Origin: Amycolatopsis eburnea
GTDB taxonomy: Bacteria; Actinomycetota; Actinomycetes; Mycobacteriales; Pseudonocardiaceae
Length of the DNA stretch: 64,000 nucleotides
Assembly (NCBI RefSeq): GCF_003937945.1
Contig: NZ_RSEC01000059.1
Span: 105,217-169,216 of the forward strand
Reading direction: 5' to 3'
Made by a program: the position numbers and the translations under genes. This document shows positions 8,253-15,797 of the stretch, one piece after another (position 1 is the first letter of the stretch; each line of letters starts with the position of its first letter). Under the pieces are notes generated by a model, which worked only from the letters and a program-made list of their open reading frames with translations, was not told where the DNA came from and searched no databases.

Positions 8253-8702
8253 ATGATCACCGCAACCGACCGGCACGAGATCGTCGACGCGCTCTACCGC
8301 TTCGGCCTCGGCCAGGACCTCAAGGACCGCGAGCTGTTCGCGTCCTCGTTCGCCGAAGACGCCGTGCTGGACTTCCGGCCCGCGGCCGCCAGGTGGGGCG
8401 CGGAGCCGCCGCTGATGACCGGTCGGGACGCGATCGTCGACACGATCCTCGCGCTGTTCGACGGGCGCGTCGACACGACCCACCAGGTCACGAACCCGCG
8501 CGTCACCGTCGACGGCGACACGGCGCACCTCACCGCGCTCGTCGAGGCCCAGCACCTGCTCAGCGCCGACCACGCCACGCACGCGCTGCTCAAGAACCGC
8601 TACGACACCGACCTGGTCCGCGACGGCGACCGCTGGGTGCTGCGCCGGGTGGTCATCGAGAACGCCTGGTACACCGGTGACCCGGTGGCCATCTTCGGCT
8701 GA
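8253..8702 (+). CDS. SnoaL-like / NTF2-fold protein
   Basis: A 149-residue protein of the SnoaL-like (NTF2-superfamily cone) type. Typical features are EIVDALYRFGLGQDLKD, then FASSFAEDAVLDF, and a late strand pattern RWVLRRVVIENAWYTGD. Relatives include polyketide cyclases, dehydratases and ring-hydroxylating dioxygenase beta-like subunits; catalytic identity cannot be assigned. I start at the ATG at 8253 rather than an upstream GTG because the family N-terminus fits. It is divergent from the LysR gene and probably its target. Confidence 0.82.
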   Translation: MITATDRHEIVDALYRFGLGQDLKDRELFASSFAEDAVLDFRPAAARWGAEPPLMTGRDAIVDTILALFDGRVDTTHQVTNPRVTVDGDTAHLTALVEAQHLLSADHATHALLKNRYDTDLVRDGDRWVLRRVVIENAWYTGDPVAIFG

Positions 8703-8705
8703 GCG

Positions 8706-9011
8706 CTACTCGCCGCGCATCGACCGGCGGATCTCGGCCAGCCGGTCCTTGGCCGCCTGGTCGCGGTCGGCGATCTGCTTGTCGAGGGCTTCCGCCGTGT
8801 GCTCGGTGCCGAGCCCGGCGACCTCGGTGGCACCGACCGACGTCGTGTACCGGTTCTCGATCTTGTCGCGCACGAAGTCGAAGCTGGGCACGCCGCCCTC
8901 GCTGTAGTCCGGCTCCGGCAGCGGCGGCGAGGGCACCGCGATCGCGGCCGTGGGGGTTTCGTCGACGATCTCGCCGTCCAGGACGTTCGGGTCGCCGTCG
9001 GGTGTGGTCAT
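8706..9011 (-). CDS. Uncharacterised acidic 101-residue protein next to a type VII-type gene
   Basis: I do not recognise a domain. The N-terminal half is acidic and proline-rich (VPSPPLPEPDYSEGG). The C-terminal third is a predicted amphipathic helix (ALDKQIADRDQAAKDRLAEIRR). There is no signal peptide or membrane segment. It is divergent from the WXG100-like muralytic gene at 9136, and small charged proteins of this kind often accompany actinobacterial type VII substrates, but a functional link is only inferred from position. Confidence 0.65.
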   Translation of the reverse strand: MTTPDGDPNVLDGEIVDETPTAAIAVPSPPLPEPDYSEGGVPSFDFVRDKIENRYTTSVGATEVAGLGTEHTAEALDKQIADRDQAAKDRLAEIRRSMRGE

Positions 9012-9135
9012 CTGCCCAATCTAGCGCCGGAGTGGGCACTCCCGCCGGTAGCGCAGTGGGTAATTCGGCCGTTGGGCCCGCCCGCGCGGTGCGCGATTCT
9101 CGATCCGCACAGCAGGTGTCCGGAAGGAGCAGACC

Positions 9136-10050
9136 ATGGGTGCCGGGGCCTACCGCGCCGAAACCACGGAAATGGGGACGGTCGCCAAGGCGGTCGAGGA
9201 AGTCGGGTCGTCCTTCCATTCGGTGACCCGTGACCTGGAGGGCCTGGTGCTCGACGCGTTGTCGTTCGCCGGGATCGGGAGCGGGGTGGCCGCCGCGAAC
9301 TCGGCGCTGCACTCCTCGCTGGGCAGCGCGCTGCAGAAGTTCCTGAGCCTGATCACGAACGTCAACCAGAACGTCCAGACGGCCGCGAACCGCTACAACG
9401 CGGCCGACTCCGACGTCGCGCAGGCCTACGGCGGCGGCCAGGCCCAGGCCGGCGGCGGGGGAGCGGCGGCCGCGGCGGCGCCGCAGCAGCTGGACCCGCG
9501 CGTGGTCGACTCGATCATGCGCTCGGAAGGCGCGACGGGCGAGCAGGGCGGCGTGCCCGAGGCGTACGGCTTCCGGCAGAACATGCACAACGGCTACGAC
9601 CGGATCATCGCGGCGCGCGAGCAGTACGGCATCGGCAGCGCCGAGGAACGCGCGGTCGTCTCGGACCTGATGACGGCGAACGCGCGCACGGCGGGCGCGC
9701 TCAACTTCACCGACCCGGGCACCCAGGCCGCGATCATGTCCGGCGCGCACATGCGCGGCGCCGGCGGCGTGCGCGCGATCCTCAACCACATGGCAGGCGA
9801 CGACATCGTGCGCAGCTCGCGGACGCTGAGCGACGCGACGATCCAGCACGTGCAGGGCCTGACGCCGGAGCAGTTCCAGCAGGAGTTCCGCGACGCCCGC
9901 GTCGAATACGACCGCCAGATCTACGGCGACACCACCACCCGCCAGGGCGGGCACACGCAGAACTGGTGGGATCGCTACGGAAACGGCCTGACCCAGCGGT
10001 ACGACCGCGAGCAGGAGGAATTCCTCCGGCTTTCGCAACCGCGGAACTGA
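9136..10050 (+). CDS. Putative type VII-secreted peptidoglycan hydrolase (WXG100-like N-terminus, lysozyme-like C-terminus)
   Basis: A 304-residue protein with two parts. Residues 1-100 are helical, without a Sec signal, and resemble an ESX/WXG100-type substrate (ETTEMGTVAKAVEEVGSSFHSV, then AANRYNAADSDVA). A Gly/Ala linker (about 100-120) leads to a 180-residue C-terminal domain beginning LDPRVVDSIMRSEGATG and ending in WWDRYGNGLTQRYDREQEEF, a pattern reminiscent of GH108-type lysozymes; the Glu in RSEG would be the candidate catalytic acid. This is a by-eye assignment. GGAAGGAG lies 8 bases before the ATG. The L,D-transpeptidase gene follows, which fits a wall-remodelling role. Confidence 0.7.
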   Translation: MGAGAYRAETTEMGTVAKAVEEVGSSFHSVTRDLEGLVLDALSFAGIGSGVAAANSALHSSLGSALQKFLSLITNVNQNVQTAANRYNAADSDVAQAYGGGQAQAGGGGAAAAAAPQQLDPRVVDSIMRSEGATGEQGGVPEAYGFRQNMHNGYDRIIAAREQYGIGSAEERAVVSDLMTANARTAGALNFTDPGTQAAIMSGAHMRGAGGVRAILNHMAGDDIVRSSRTLSDATIQHVQGLTPEQFQQEFRDARVEYDRQIYGDTTTRQGGHTQNWWDRYGNGLTQRYDREQEEFLRLSQPRN

Positions 10051-10116
10051 TCGGTTCGAAGATCGGGAAACGGGGCACCCTACCTCCTGTAGCCGAACGA
10101 CAACGGGAGGCACGCG

Positions 10117-10554
10117 ATGAACCGGAGGATGATCGCACTACTGGGCGGGGTCGCCGCGATGGCGGGGACCGTGGCGTTCGCGGGAACGGCCGAAGCGGCG
10201 TCGACGCCGTGCAGTGCCGACGCGAAGGCCTGCGTCCAGCGCGGTTCGAATACGGCGTGGTTGACCGACGGCGCCGGGAACGTCACCTACGGCGGCGTCC
10301 CGATCACCGTCGGGCTGGCGAAGTACCCGACGCCGCTGGGGAAGTTCCACGTGCAGTACAAGGACATCGACCACTACAGCAAGCAGTACAACGGGCCGAT
10401 GCCGTACTCGGTGTTCTTCACCACCACTGGGGTCGCTTTCCACCAGGGCAGCCTGAAGGTGAAGTCCCACGGGTGCGTGCACCTTTCGCACGCGGCCGCG
10501 GTGACGTTCTACAACACCCTGCAGCCGGGTGACGTCGTCGAGGTCGTGCCCTGA
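10117..10554 (+). CDS. Secreted L,D-transpeptidase (YkuD domain)
   Basis: A 145-residue protein with a signal peptide (residues 1-28, cleavage after AEAAS-like sequence). The YkuD catalytic domain carries the HG-C motif in KSHGCVHLSHAA near residue 115, where the cysteine is the nucleophile. Such enzymes make 3-3 cross-links in peptidoglycan or attach proteins to it. The protein is short, consisting of signal peptide and minimal domain only. A GGGAGG site lies 8 bases before the ATG. Its 3' end overlaps the convergent gene at 10509 by 46 bases. Confidence 0.9.
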   Translation: MNRRMIALLGGVAAMAGTVAFAGTAEAASTPCSADAKACVQRGSNTAWLTDGAGNVTYGGVPITVGLAKYPTPLGKFHVQYKDIDHYSKQYNGPMPYSVFFTTTGVAFHQGSLKVKSHGCVHLSHAAAVTFYNTLQPGDVVEVVP

Positions 10555-10934
10555 TCCGTCCCTTGTGGACGGTTTAGGAGTGCGCCGAGGACGGCCCCGA
10601 ACACCAGGTGATCGGCCAGCTGCGGCGCGCGGGGAAGCGCCCGCACGGCGGGGTAGGCCCGGGCCGCGACGCCGAGGTCGAGCACGGCGATCGCCAGCCC
10701 CGCCACCGCGCCGCGGGTGACGCCGCGGCAGCCGGCCCAGGCGAGCACGCCGGTCCACCCGGCGGCGATGGTCAGGTGCGCGACCAGTCCGGCGGCGACG
10801 CCGGGCCGGTCGCGCCGGCCGGGGATGAGGGTGCCCGCGGCGCGCGTGGCGGCGAGGAGGTCACCGCCGGTGAGGAGCGCGTGCGCAGTCGACGGTATAC
10901 CGCTCACCACGGCCGCGACGGCCCCGGCGCGCAC
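10509..10934 (-). CDS. Small hydrophobic protein of unknown function
   Basis: About 141 residues from the GTG at 10934, with an early hydrophobic stretch (AVAAVVSGIPSTAHALL), helices around GLVAHLTIAAGWTGVLAWAG and AVAGLAIAVLDLGVAA, and a terminal HLVFGAVLGALL segment. It looks like a four-helix integral membrane protein. The frame runs open to 11012, but the three upstream start codons (11012, 10997, 10982) all lie inside a palindromic repeat, so I prefer 10934; this is uncertain. The 3' end overlaps the L,D-transpeptidase gene on the other strand. Family not recognised. Confidence 0.6.
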   Translation of the reverse strand: MRAGAVAAVVSGIPSTAHALLTGGDLLAATRAAGTLIPGRRDRPGVAAGLVAHLTIAAGWTGVLAWAGCRGVTRGAVAGLAIAVLDLGVAARAYPAVRALPRAPQLADHLVFGAVLGALLNRPQGTDQGTTSTTSPGCRVL

Positions 10935-10965
10935 GGCCTGGCGGATCCGGCGGCGTCCCGATGCC

Positions 10966-11012
10966 GTGAACGACCCTTTCACCTCGTCTGACGACATGAA
11001 AGAGTCGTTCAC
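10966..11012. repeat. Palindromic repeat element, copy 1 (short form)
   Basis: A 47-bp inverted repeat with 16-base arms (10966-10981 and 10997-11012, one mismatch). It shares the core GTGAACGACCCTTTCA with the copies at 38481 and 43228. It overlaps the stop codon of the minus-strand gene at 11009-11443, so it may act as a terminator or RNA-stability hairpin. Confidence 0.8.
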
Positions 11013-11443
11013 GTCGTTTGCCCGGCCGCCGCGAGGTACGCCGCCAGCCGGATCCGCAGCCCACGGACGTCGGGGAGCGCGATGGTGAACGCGTGCGCCG
11101 GCCGGTACCCCGGCCAGGGATCACCGTGCGTGCACGGGCCCAGGAAGTACACGAAGCCGTCTTCGTCGTCGTAGCGGCCGCGTGACCAGCGCTGGACCGC
11201 GCCCGGCACCCTGGCCTCCCAGTACGCCGGGTGCTTCATCGCGCGGGCGAGCTGCCGGGCGAAGCGGGGCAGCTCGGCTTCCGGCAGTCCGAGGCCGCGG
11301 CCGCCCCAGACCCGAGGGGTGCGTTCCGGCGGGCGCCCCGGGCAGCCGAACGTGACCTCGCCGCCCGCGTAGTGGCGGGTCCAGCGAGCACTTTCCGTTG
11401 CCAGTGCGTCGAATTCGTGGCCGCCGGTGATCTCCAGCGTCAT
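11009..11443 (-). CDS. Conserved hypothetical protein, 144 residues
   Basis: A soluble protein from an ATG at 11443, with no signal peptide. Notable segments are MTLEITGGHEFDALATE, WTRHYAGGEVTFGCPG, a basic patch (LPRFARQLARAMKHPAYW) and the C-terminal VRGLRIRLAAYLAAAG. I do not recognise the family. The composition is typical of neighbouring genes, so it looks resident. The stop codon lies inside the palindromic repeat at 10966-11012. It is divergent from the aldehyde dehydrogenase gene. Confidence 0.7.
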   Translation of the reverse strand: MTLEITGGHEFDALATESARWTRHYAGGEVTFGCPGRPPERTPRVWGGRGLGLPEAELPRFARQLARAMKHPAYWEARVPGAVQRWSRGRYDDEDGFVYFLGPCTHGDPWPGYRPAHAFTIALPDVRGLRIRLAAYLAAAGQTT

Positions 11444-11506
11444 GGGAAAACGATAGGCGATCAAGCGCCGGGGAGTACCGCCGCGCGGGTATCGATCACT
11501 GGTCCA

Positions 11507-11522
11507 ATAGTGTATACAGTAT
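11507..11522. promoter_or_regulatory. Near-palindromic operator candidate upstream of the aldehyde dehydrogenase
   Basis: ATAGTGTATACAGTAT is symmetric except for one pair, around a perfect TGTATACA core. It ends 30 bases before the ATG at 11553. The core resembles GntR-type operators; no GntR gene is in the window. Confidence 0.4.
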
Positions 11523-11552
11523 GCAGTAGCCGCGTCGGACACGGAGGCCGCC

Positions 11553-12914
11553 ATGTACTCAGTCACCGACCCCGCGACGGGTGAGCGGGTCGAGGAGATC
11601 CCGAACGCGACCGACGAGGAGGTCCGCGCCGCCATCGGCCGGGTGCACCGCGGGTACGCCGGCTGGCGGGCCCGGCCCGTCGCCGAGCGGGCCGCGGTCG
11701 TGCGCCGCGCCGCCGAGCTGTTCGCCGAACGCGCCGACGAGCTCGCCGCGATCATGACCCTGGAGATGGGGAAGCGGATCAACGAAGGCCGCGGCGAGGT
11801 CGGCGTCGTCGTCGACATCTTCCGCTACTACGGCGAGCGCGGCCCGCAGCTGCTGGCCGACGAGCCGCTGCCGATCCGCGGCGGCGAGGCCGTCCTGACG
11901 AAGGAGCCGATCGGGCCGCTCCTCGGCGTCATGCCGTGGAACTTCCCGTGCTACCAGGTCGCCCGGTTCGTCGCGCCGAACCTGGTGCTGGGCAACACGA
12001 TCCTGCTCAAGCACGCCTCGATCTGCCCGCGCTCGGCGGTGGCCATCGAGCGCGTGCTGCGCGACGCCGGCGTGCCCGAAGACGCGTACGTGAACGTCTT
12101 CGCGTCGAGCCGGCAGGTCCCGTGGATCCTCGCCGACCCGCGCATCCAGGGCGTGTCGCTGACCGGCAGCGAGCAGGCCGGCATCTCGGTCGCGGCCGAA
12201 GCCGGGCGGAACCTCAAGAAGAGCGTCCTCGAGCTGGGCGGGTCCGACCCGCTGATCGTGCTGGACACCGACGACCTGGACGAAACGGTCAAGATCACGG
12301 CGACGGCCCGGATGCGCAACTGCGGCCAGTCGTGCAACGCGCCGAAGCGGATCATCGTGCTGGGCGAGCTTTACGACGAGTTCGCCGACCGGTTCGCCAA
12401 GCGCGTCGCGTCGTACTACGTCCCGGGCGACCCGGCGGACCCGGCGACGACGCTACCGCCGCTGGCCTCCGTGGCCGCCGCGGACGAGGTGGCCGCCCAG
12501 GTCGACCGAGCGATCCGCGACGGCGCGACCGTCCGCGCGGGCGGCCACCGCATCCCGGGCCCGGGCGCGTACCTGGAGGCGACGGTGCTCACGGGCGTGA
12601 CCCCGGAAATGGCGGCGTACCACGAGGAAATCTTCGGCCCGGTCGCCCTCCTCTTCCGCGCCGAGACGGAGGAGGAGGCGATCGCCCTGGCCAACGACAC
12701 CCCGTTCGGCCTCGGCGCAAGCGTTTTCAGCACGGACCGAACCCGCGCGGCCCGGGTCGCGCGGGGCATCGAGGCGGGGATGGTCTACATCAACAAGTCC
12801 GGTGGGTCGGAGGCGGATCTTCCGTTCGGCGGCATCAAGCGGTCGGGGATCGGCCGGGAGTTGGGGCCGTTGGGGATCGAGGAGTTCATGAACAAGAAAC
12901 CCATCCGCCTCTGA
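11553..12914 (+). CDS. NAD(P)-dependent aldehyde dehydrogenase, succinate-semialdehyde type
   Basis: A 453-residue ALDH. The Rossmann core has PWNFPCYQVARF and LTGSEQAG, the catalytic base is in LELGGSDPLIVL, and the catalytic cysteine is in NCGQSCNAPKR. The C-terminal signature is EIFGPVALL. Length and the shortened N-terminus fit the GabD-like succinate-semialdehyde dehydrogenase group, which oxidises succinate semialdehyde to succinate. Exact substrate is inferred. The final codons (EFMNKKPIRL plus stop) lie in a 34-bp sequence repeated at 19516-19549 and appear to be the attachment site of an integrated element. Confidence 0.93.
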   Translation: MYSVTDPATGERVEEIPNATDEEVRAAIGRVHRGYAGWRARPVAERAAVVRRAAELFAERADELAAIMTLEMGKRINEGRGEVGVVVDIFRYYGERGPQLLADEPLPIRGGEAVLTKEPIGPLLGVMPWNFPCYQVARFVAPNLVLGNTILLKHASICPRSAVAIERVLRDAGVPEDAYVNVFASSRQVPWILADPRIQGVSLTGSEQAGISVAAEAGRNLKKSVLELGGSDPLIVLDTDDLDETVKITATARMRNCGQSCNAPKRIIVLGELYDEFADRFAKRVASYYVPGDPADPATTLPPLASVAAADEVAAQVDRAIRDGATVRAGGHRIPGPGAYLEATVLTGVTPEMAAYHEEIFGPVALLFRAETEEEAIALANDTPFGLGASVFSTDRTRAARVARGIEAGMVYINKSGGSEADLPFGGIKRSGIGRELGPLGIEEFMNKKPIRL

Positions 12915-12916
12915 CC
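12883..12916 (+). repeat. Left attachment-site-like direct repeat (attL candidate)
   Basis: 34 bases covering the last codons and stop of the aldehyde dehydrogenase gene. The same sequence occurs at 19516-19549 with one difference (12902 C, 19535 A). The difference is synonymous: both copies encode FMNKKPIRL-stop. Confidence 0.88.
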
Positions 12917-12941
12917 TGGAGTTTTGTTGCGTTTGGTCCCG

Positions 12942-12963
12942 CCAGGCCGTCGTCAGGCCGTCA
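12942..12963 (+). repeat. Left inner direct repeat (arm-type site candidate)
   Basis: Contains two CAGGCCGTC motifs 12 bases apart. It matches 19391-19412 at all but two of 22 bases, in the same orientation, 25 bases inside the left attachment repeat. Tyrosine-recombinase arm sites have this arrangement. Confidence 0.65.
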
Positions 12964-13045
12964 TGAAATCTGCGGCGGCCGGCGGGGGTTGAAAACGCGG
13001 TTGGTCGCCGCCCGTGCCCGCTTGTGGCACGTCCCCACGTGCGGA

Positions 13046-13642
13046 TTACTCGATGTTCAGTTCTTTCGACGTTTCCTGCCGCCCAGAGGCATCCGTGTGC
13101 CCACGCAAGGCCAGCAGGGCCAGTACGACACGATCCTCACCCAGCGCGTCAGCGAGCGCGGCGATCAACTGTAGTGACCCTGGGCGACGCGATCCCGTCT
13201 CGATCGCTTGCAAGGTCGACTTTCCGACCTTCGCACGCGCCGCAACGGCCGTGAGGCTCAACGACTCCCGTTCCCGCGCTGCTCGGAGGTACGCACCGAT
13301 TTCGACGTCCGGCAGCGGCGGAAGCTGTACCTCGCTCAGACGTGCCACAGGAGCAATGGGGGCGGCTGTGGAATCAATTCCCTCCCGTCCGTAGTCCGAT
13401 TTCCACTCGGGCTGCTTGGTCAAGGCCTCCACTTCGCGCCGCTCTCGGTCGGACCAGTAGAGCGCTTCGTGGTGGTGTCCACGGTCGAGGTCGGCCACTG
13501 CCCGGTACATCCGCGCGTTCGCCCGCCGAAACGCCACCCACGCCGACACGGGCGCGTCGCGTCCCGGCATCCGCGCATACGAATCTTCGTGCGCCTCCTG
13601 CAACGTCCGAGGCGCACTAGCCTTCACGGTCGCCGTCCCCAT
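13046..13642 (-). CDS. AMED_5909-like protein with C-terminal HTH (XRE-type) domain
   Basis: About 198 residues. The N-terminal half (PRTLQEAHEDSYARMPGRD, then RGHHHEALYWSDRERREVE) resembles the small AMED_5909-type proteins I associate with Amycolatopsis integrative elements. The C-terminal half is an XRE-like helix-turn-helix (YLRAARERESLSLTAVAAR, then KSTLQAIETGSRRPG). It probably binds DNA as an element-encoded regulator. The ATG at 13642 follows a GTG at 13645. It is the last gene of a minus-strand group running from 14820. Confidence 0.75.
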   Translation of the reverse strand: MGTATVKASAPRTLQEAHEDSYARMPGRDAPVSAWVAFRRANARMYRAVADLDRGHHHEALYWSDRERREVEALTKQPEWKSDYGREGIDSTAAPIAPVARLSEVQLPPLPDVEIGAYLRAARERESLSLTAVAARAKVGKSTLQAIETGSRRPGSLQLIAALADALGEDRVVLALLALRGHTDASGRQETSKELNIE

Positions 13643-13898
13643 CACGACCGCCCGGAACCGCCACGCGAGCCGTCAGCAGCGCCGCCAGGTCGTCCACCCC
13701 GTCGCGGAGCCGGAGAAGGAACGCCACGCAGGCGGGCCACTTGCCCAGGTCCTCCGGCACCGCGAGCGAAACCACGGTCTCGCCTGTCACGACGAGCATC
13801 GGGGGACTGGCCGGATGCGGGCCGGTCTCCTCCACCGTCACCGAGTCCCATGGCTCCACTGCCCATGTCACGCCGAACCCGTCGACTCGAAGCCTCAT
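13617..13898 (-). CDS. Small hypothetical protein of the integrated element
   Basis: 93 residues from an ATG at 13898. The sequence looks coding: hydrophobic strands (MLVVTGETVVSLAVPEDLG) and a helix (CVAFLLRLRDGVDDLAALL). No family is recognised. It overlaps the next gene by 26 bases. A second, well-conserved-looking reading frame occupies the DNA just upstream (13890-14111) and runs into this one in a different phase. Confidence 0.55.
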   Translation of the reverse strand: MRLRVDGFGVTWAVEPWDSVTVEETGPHPASPPMLVVTGETVVSLAVPEDLGKWPACVAFLLRLRDGVDDLAALLTARVAVPGGRDGDGDREG

Positions 13899-14111
13899 CA
13901 CTGTCTGCCTTACTCGCCCAATCCCGTGCCAGCTCATGCCACGCCCGCGACACGCGCACGGCTGCATTCGATGCGTTGAGCGAGGCGCCCGGCGAGAAGA
14001 CCCGTGTGCCGTGCTCCCACGCCACCATGTAGTCGCGGTACGCCGATTCCCACGCCTGGACCAGCTCGTTGAACGCCGCAGCATCGCGAACCGGCCGGAC
14101 GCGTTCATCCC
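13890..14111 (-). pseudogene. Possible frameshifted gene segment
   Basis: One frame here encodes protein-like sequence with strong third-position GC (FNELVQAWESAYRDYMVAWE, then SNAAVRVSRAWHELARDWAS), but it has no start codon near its beginning. The nearest ATG with this phase is at 14028, inside the conserved-looking part. The frame stays open into the following gene in what looks like non-coding phase, down to 13642. A frameshift in a once intact gene is the simplest reading; translation from 14028 is an alternative. Confidence 0.35.
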
Positions 14112-14113
14112 GC

Positions 14114-14569
14114 TCACGCCGCCTTGGTCGCAGCTTCGCCAGCTGTGGCGGAGCGCGCCGACTTCGAACCGCTCCCGGCCGCCTCGAAGCCAGTCGCGCG
14201 GAAGACGTAGGACTCGTACTTGAACTCACCCTTGCCGGCCACCTTCGGCTCGGCCGTCAGCCCCTCCAGCTCGATCGGGCGCATCCCGGGCAACGCTTCC
14301 GAGGTTGCCGGGACCAGCTGGACGCAGGCCAGCAACGCGATCTCGAACGAAGCGCGCTTCGCCTTCGTCTCGTCCGGGGCGGTGCCCGTCGCCTTCCAGC
14401 GGCGCTTGCCCGTCACCTCATCCACCCGCTGACGCGCCGGGCGACCTGCGGTTCGGTCCTCCCGAGACTGGTACTCGGTGTCGGCCGTAACCTCTCCGAT
14501 CATGACGAGCCCTTGAGGGCACGCCTGGTCAAACGCAATTTCGACCCCGAAACCCTTGGTGATAGCCAT
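14114..14569 (-). CDS. Hypothetical protein of the integrated element, 151 residues
   Basis: A soluble protein starting MAITKGFGVEIAFDQA, with strand-rich sequence (LVMIGEVTADTEYQSRED, then KGEFKYESYVFRATGF) and an Ala/Ser-rich C-terminal tail. A GGGAG site lies about 9 bases before the ATG. I associate similar proteins with actinomycete integrative elements, but no function is known to me. It lies 26 bases after the 74-residue gene and heads the region containing the frameshifted segment. Confidence 0.7.
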   Translation of the reverse strand: MAITKGFGVEIAFDQACPQGLVMIGEVTADTEYQSREDRTAGRPARQRVDEVTGKRRWKATGTAPDETKAKRASFEIALLACVQLVPATSEALPGMRPIELEGLTAEPKVAGKGEFKYESYVFRATGFEAAGSGSKSARSATAGEAATKAA

Positions 14570-14595
14570 GTTGTTAGCTCCCTGGATATTGCTTC

Positions 14596-14820
14596 TCAGT
14601 CAGTGACTTCCGGCGCCTGGTCGTCGACTCGCGCCGTCGAGTTCAGTGCGGTTCGCACCTCTTCGAGTTCCTTGCTCAGCACCGCAATGGCGTCCGAATC
14701 CACGAGCAGAACCACCGGGAACGCCTTGCCGAACCGGATCTCTGCCCGGTTCGCGTAGGCAAGGGCGCGGACCCGGATGGGGAGGTCTGCCGTGACGTGG
14801 ATTTGGACCGTGTCACGCAT
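14596..14820 (-). CDS. Small hypothetical protein, 74 residues
   Basis: Starts MRDTVQIHVTADLPIRVRAL and contains RFGKAFPVVLLVDSDAIAVL and an amphipathic terminal helix (LSKELEEVRTALNS). The family is not recognised. No strong ribosome site is seen before the ATG at 14820. It is the first gene of the minus-strand group and is divergent from the XRE/PLD-like regulator, sharing the 225-base region that carries repeated GGGAC motifs. Confidence 0.55.
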   Translation of the reverse strand: MRDTVQIHVTADLPIRVRALAYANRAEIRFGKAFPVVLLVDSDAIAVLSKELEEVRTALNSTARVDDQAPEVTD

Positions 14821-14962
14821 GCCGGTCGCGCCTACGCCGCAAGCCGGTCGAGTACCCGTGTTCCCCCACCACGCGACACGCTTCGAGTCGTCATGCCTGC
14901 CTTCCTCTCTTCGCCGCCGGGCGGACCCCGGCAATCTGACCTCCAATCTCCGGCAAAAGGCG

Positions 14963-15034
14963 GGGACATGATCACCACGTGGCGGGACATCTCGGGACGT
15001 CCCTGGTACGGTCGAAGACGTCCCTAAAAGTCCC
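14963..15034. promoter_or_regulatory. Iterated GGGAC/GTCCC operator candidates
   Basis: Five copies of GGGAC or its complement lie at 14963, 14984, 14994, 15020 and 15030. The pair 14994-15003 forms the perfect palindrome GGGACGTCCC. The cluster ends 6-12 bases before the regulator start codons and probably marks autoregulation of the divergent region. Confidence 0.55.
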
Positions 15035-15045
15035 AAGGGGTGCTG

Positions 15046-15789
15046 ATGCCGAACGATCGCCTGCGTGACGCGCTGCTGCGCAACGGCCTGACCTTGGAAC
15101 AGGTCGCCAGGGCCGTCGGCGTCGACCAGAAGACCGTTGAACGCTGGATCACCAAGGGGCGCCTGCCGTACCCGAAGCACCGGCACAAGATTGCGGCGAT
15201 GGCGCGCGAGTCGGAGACGTACCTGTGGCCAGACTCGGTGGCACCGGAACGCAAGGCCGAGACGGCGGCCGCCGAAGTCGTTCGGGTGTTCCCGCACCGG
15301 AACGCCATTCCGGTCGAGCTTTGGGACCGGCTGATCAAGGAGGCGTCCGAGACCGTTGAGGTCCTGGTGCACGCTGCCCTGTTCCTGGTCGAGCGCCCGC
15401 GCTTCATCAAGGACCTGAGGGCCAAGGCTGTGGCCGGCGCGAAGATCCGGTTGGCCTTCGGTGACCCGGAGGGCGACAGCGTCGCGCTACGCGGCGAGGA
15501 GGAGCAACTCGGCGACGGGACGCTTCCGGCGCGTATCCGTAACGCGCTAGCGTTCTACCGACCGCTGATCGGCGTGGAAGGCATCGAGATGCGGTTCCAC
15601 AACACGACGCTCTACAATTCGATCTTCCGATTCGACGACGAGATGATCATCAATACGCACGTGTACGGGTTCCAGGGAGCCCACGCCCCATCTCTCCATC
15701 TCCGGCGACTATCCGCCGGGGACCTGTTCGAGACGTACTCAGAGAGCTTCGAGTCAGTTTGGAACCTCGCCAAGCCCGCCACCTTCTAG
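15046..15789 (+). CDS. XRE family regulator with phospholipase D-like C-terminal domain
   Basis: A 247-residue protein. An N-terminal HTH (LRDALLRNGLTLEQVARAVG, VDQKTVERWITKGRLPYP; residues 4-42) binds DNA. The C-terminal part (about 80-247) matches a widespread actinobacterial PLD-like fold (AKIRLAFGDPEG, ARIRNALAFYRPL, TTLYNSIFRFDDEMIINTHV) without evident HKD catalytic motifs, so it is probably a sensor domain. AAGGGG precedes a GTG at 15040 and the ATG at 15046; either may start translation. The NUDIX gene follows after 8 bases, so the two form an operon. Confidence 0.85.
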   Translation: MPNDRLRDALLRNGLTLEQVARAVGVDQKTVERWITKGRLPYPKHRHKIAAMARESETYLWPDSVAPERKAETAAAEVVRVFPHRNAIPVELWDRLIKEASETVEVLVHAALFLVERPRFIKDLRAKAVAGAKIRLAFGDPEGDSVALRGEEEQLGDGTLPARIRNALAFYRPLIGVEGIEMRFHNTTLYNSIFRFDDEMIINTHVYGFQGAHAPSLHLRRLSAGDLFETYSESFESVWNLAKPATF

Positions 15790-15797
15790 GATTCAGC

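Noticed and set aside
10935..11012. N-terminal extension MNDSFMSSDEVKGSF of the small membrane protein
   Set aside because: These residues are encoded by the palindromic repeat element, so the upstream start codons are probably not used.
14596..15372. Long minus-strand frame extending the 74-residue element gene upstream
   Set aside because: The upstream part is antisense to the XRE/PLD-like gene and runs through the GGGAC operator region; the ATG at 14820 is more reasonable.
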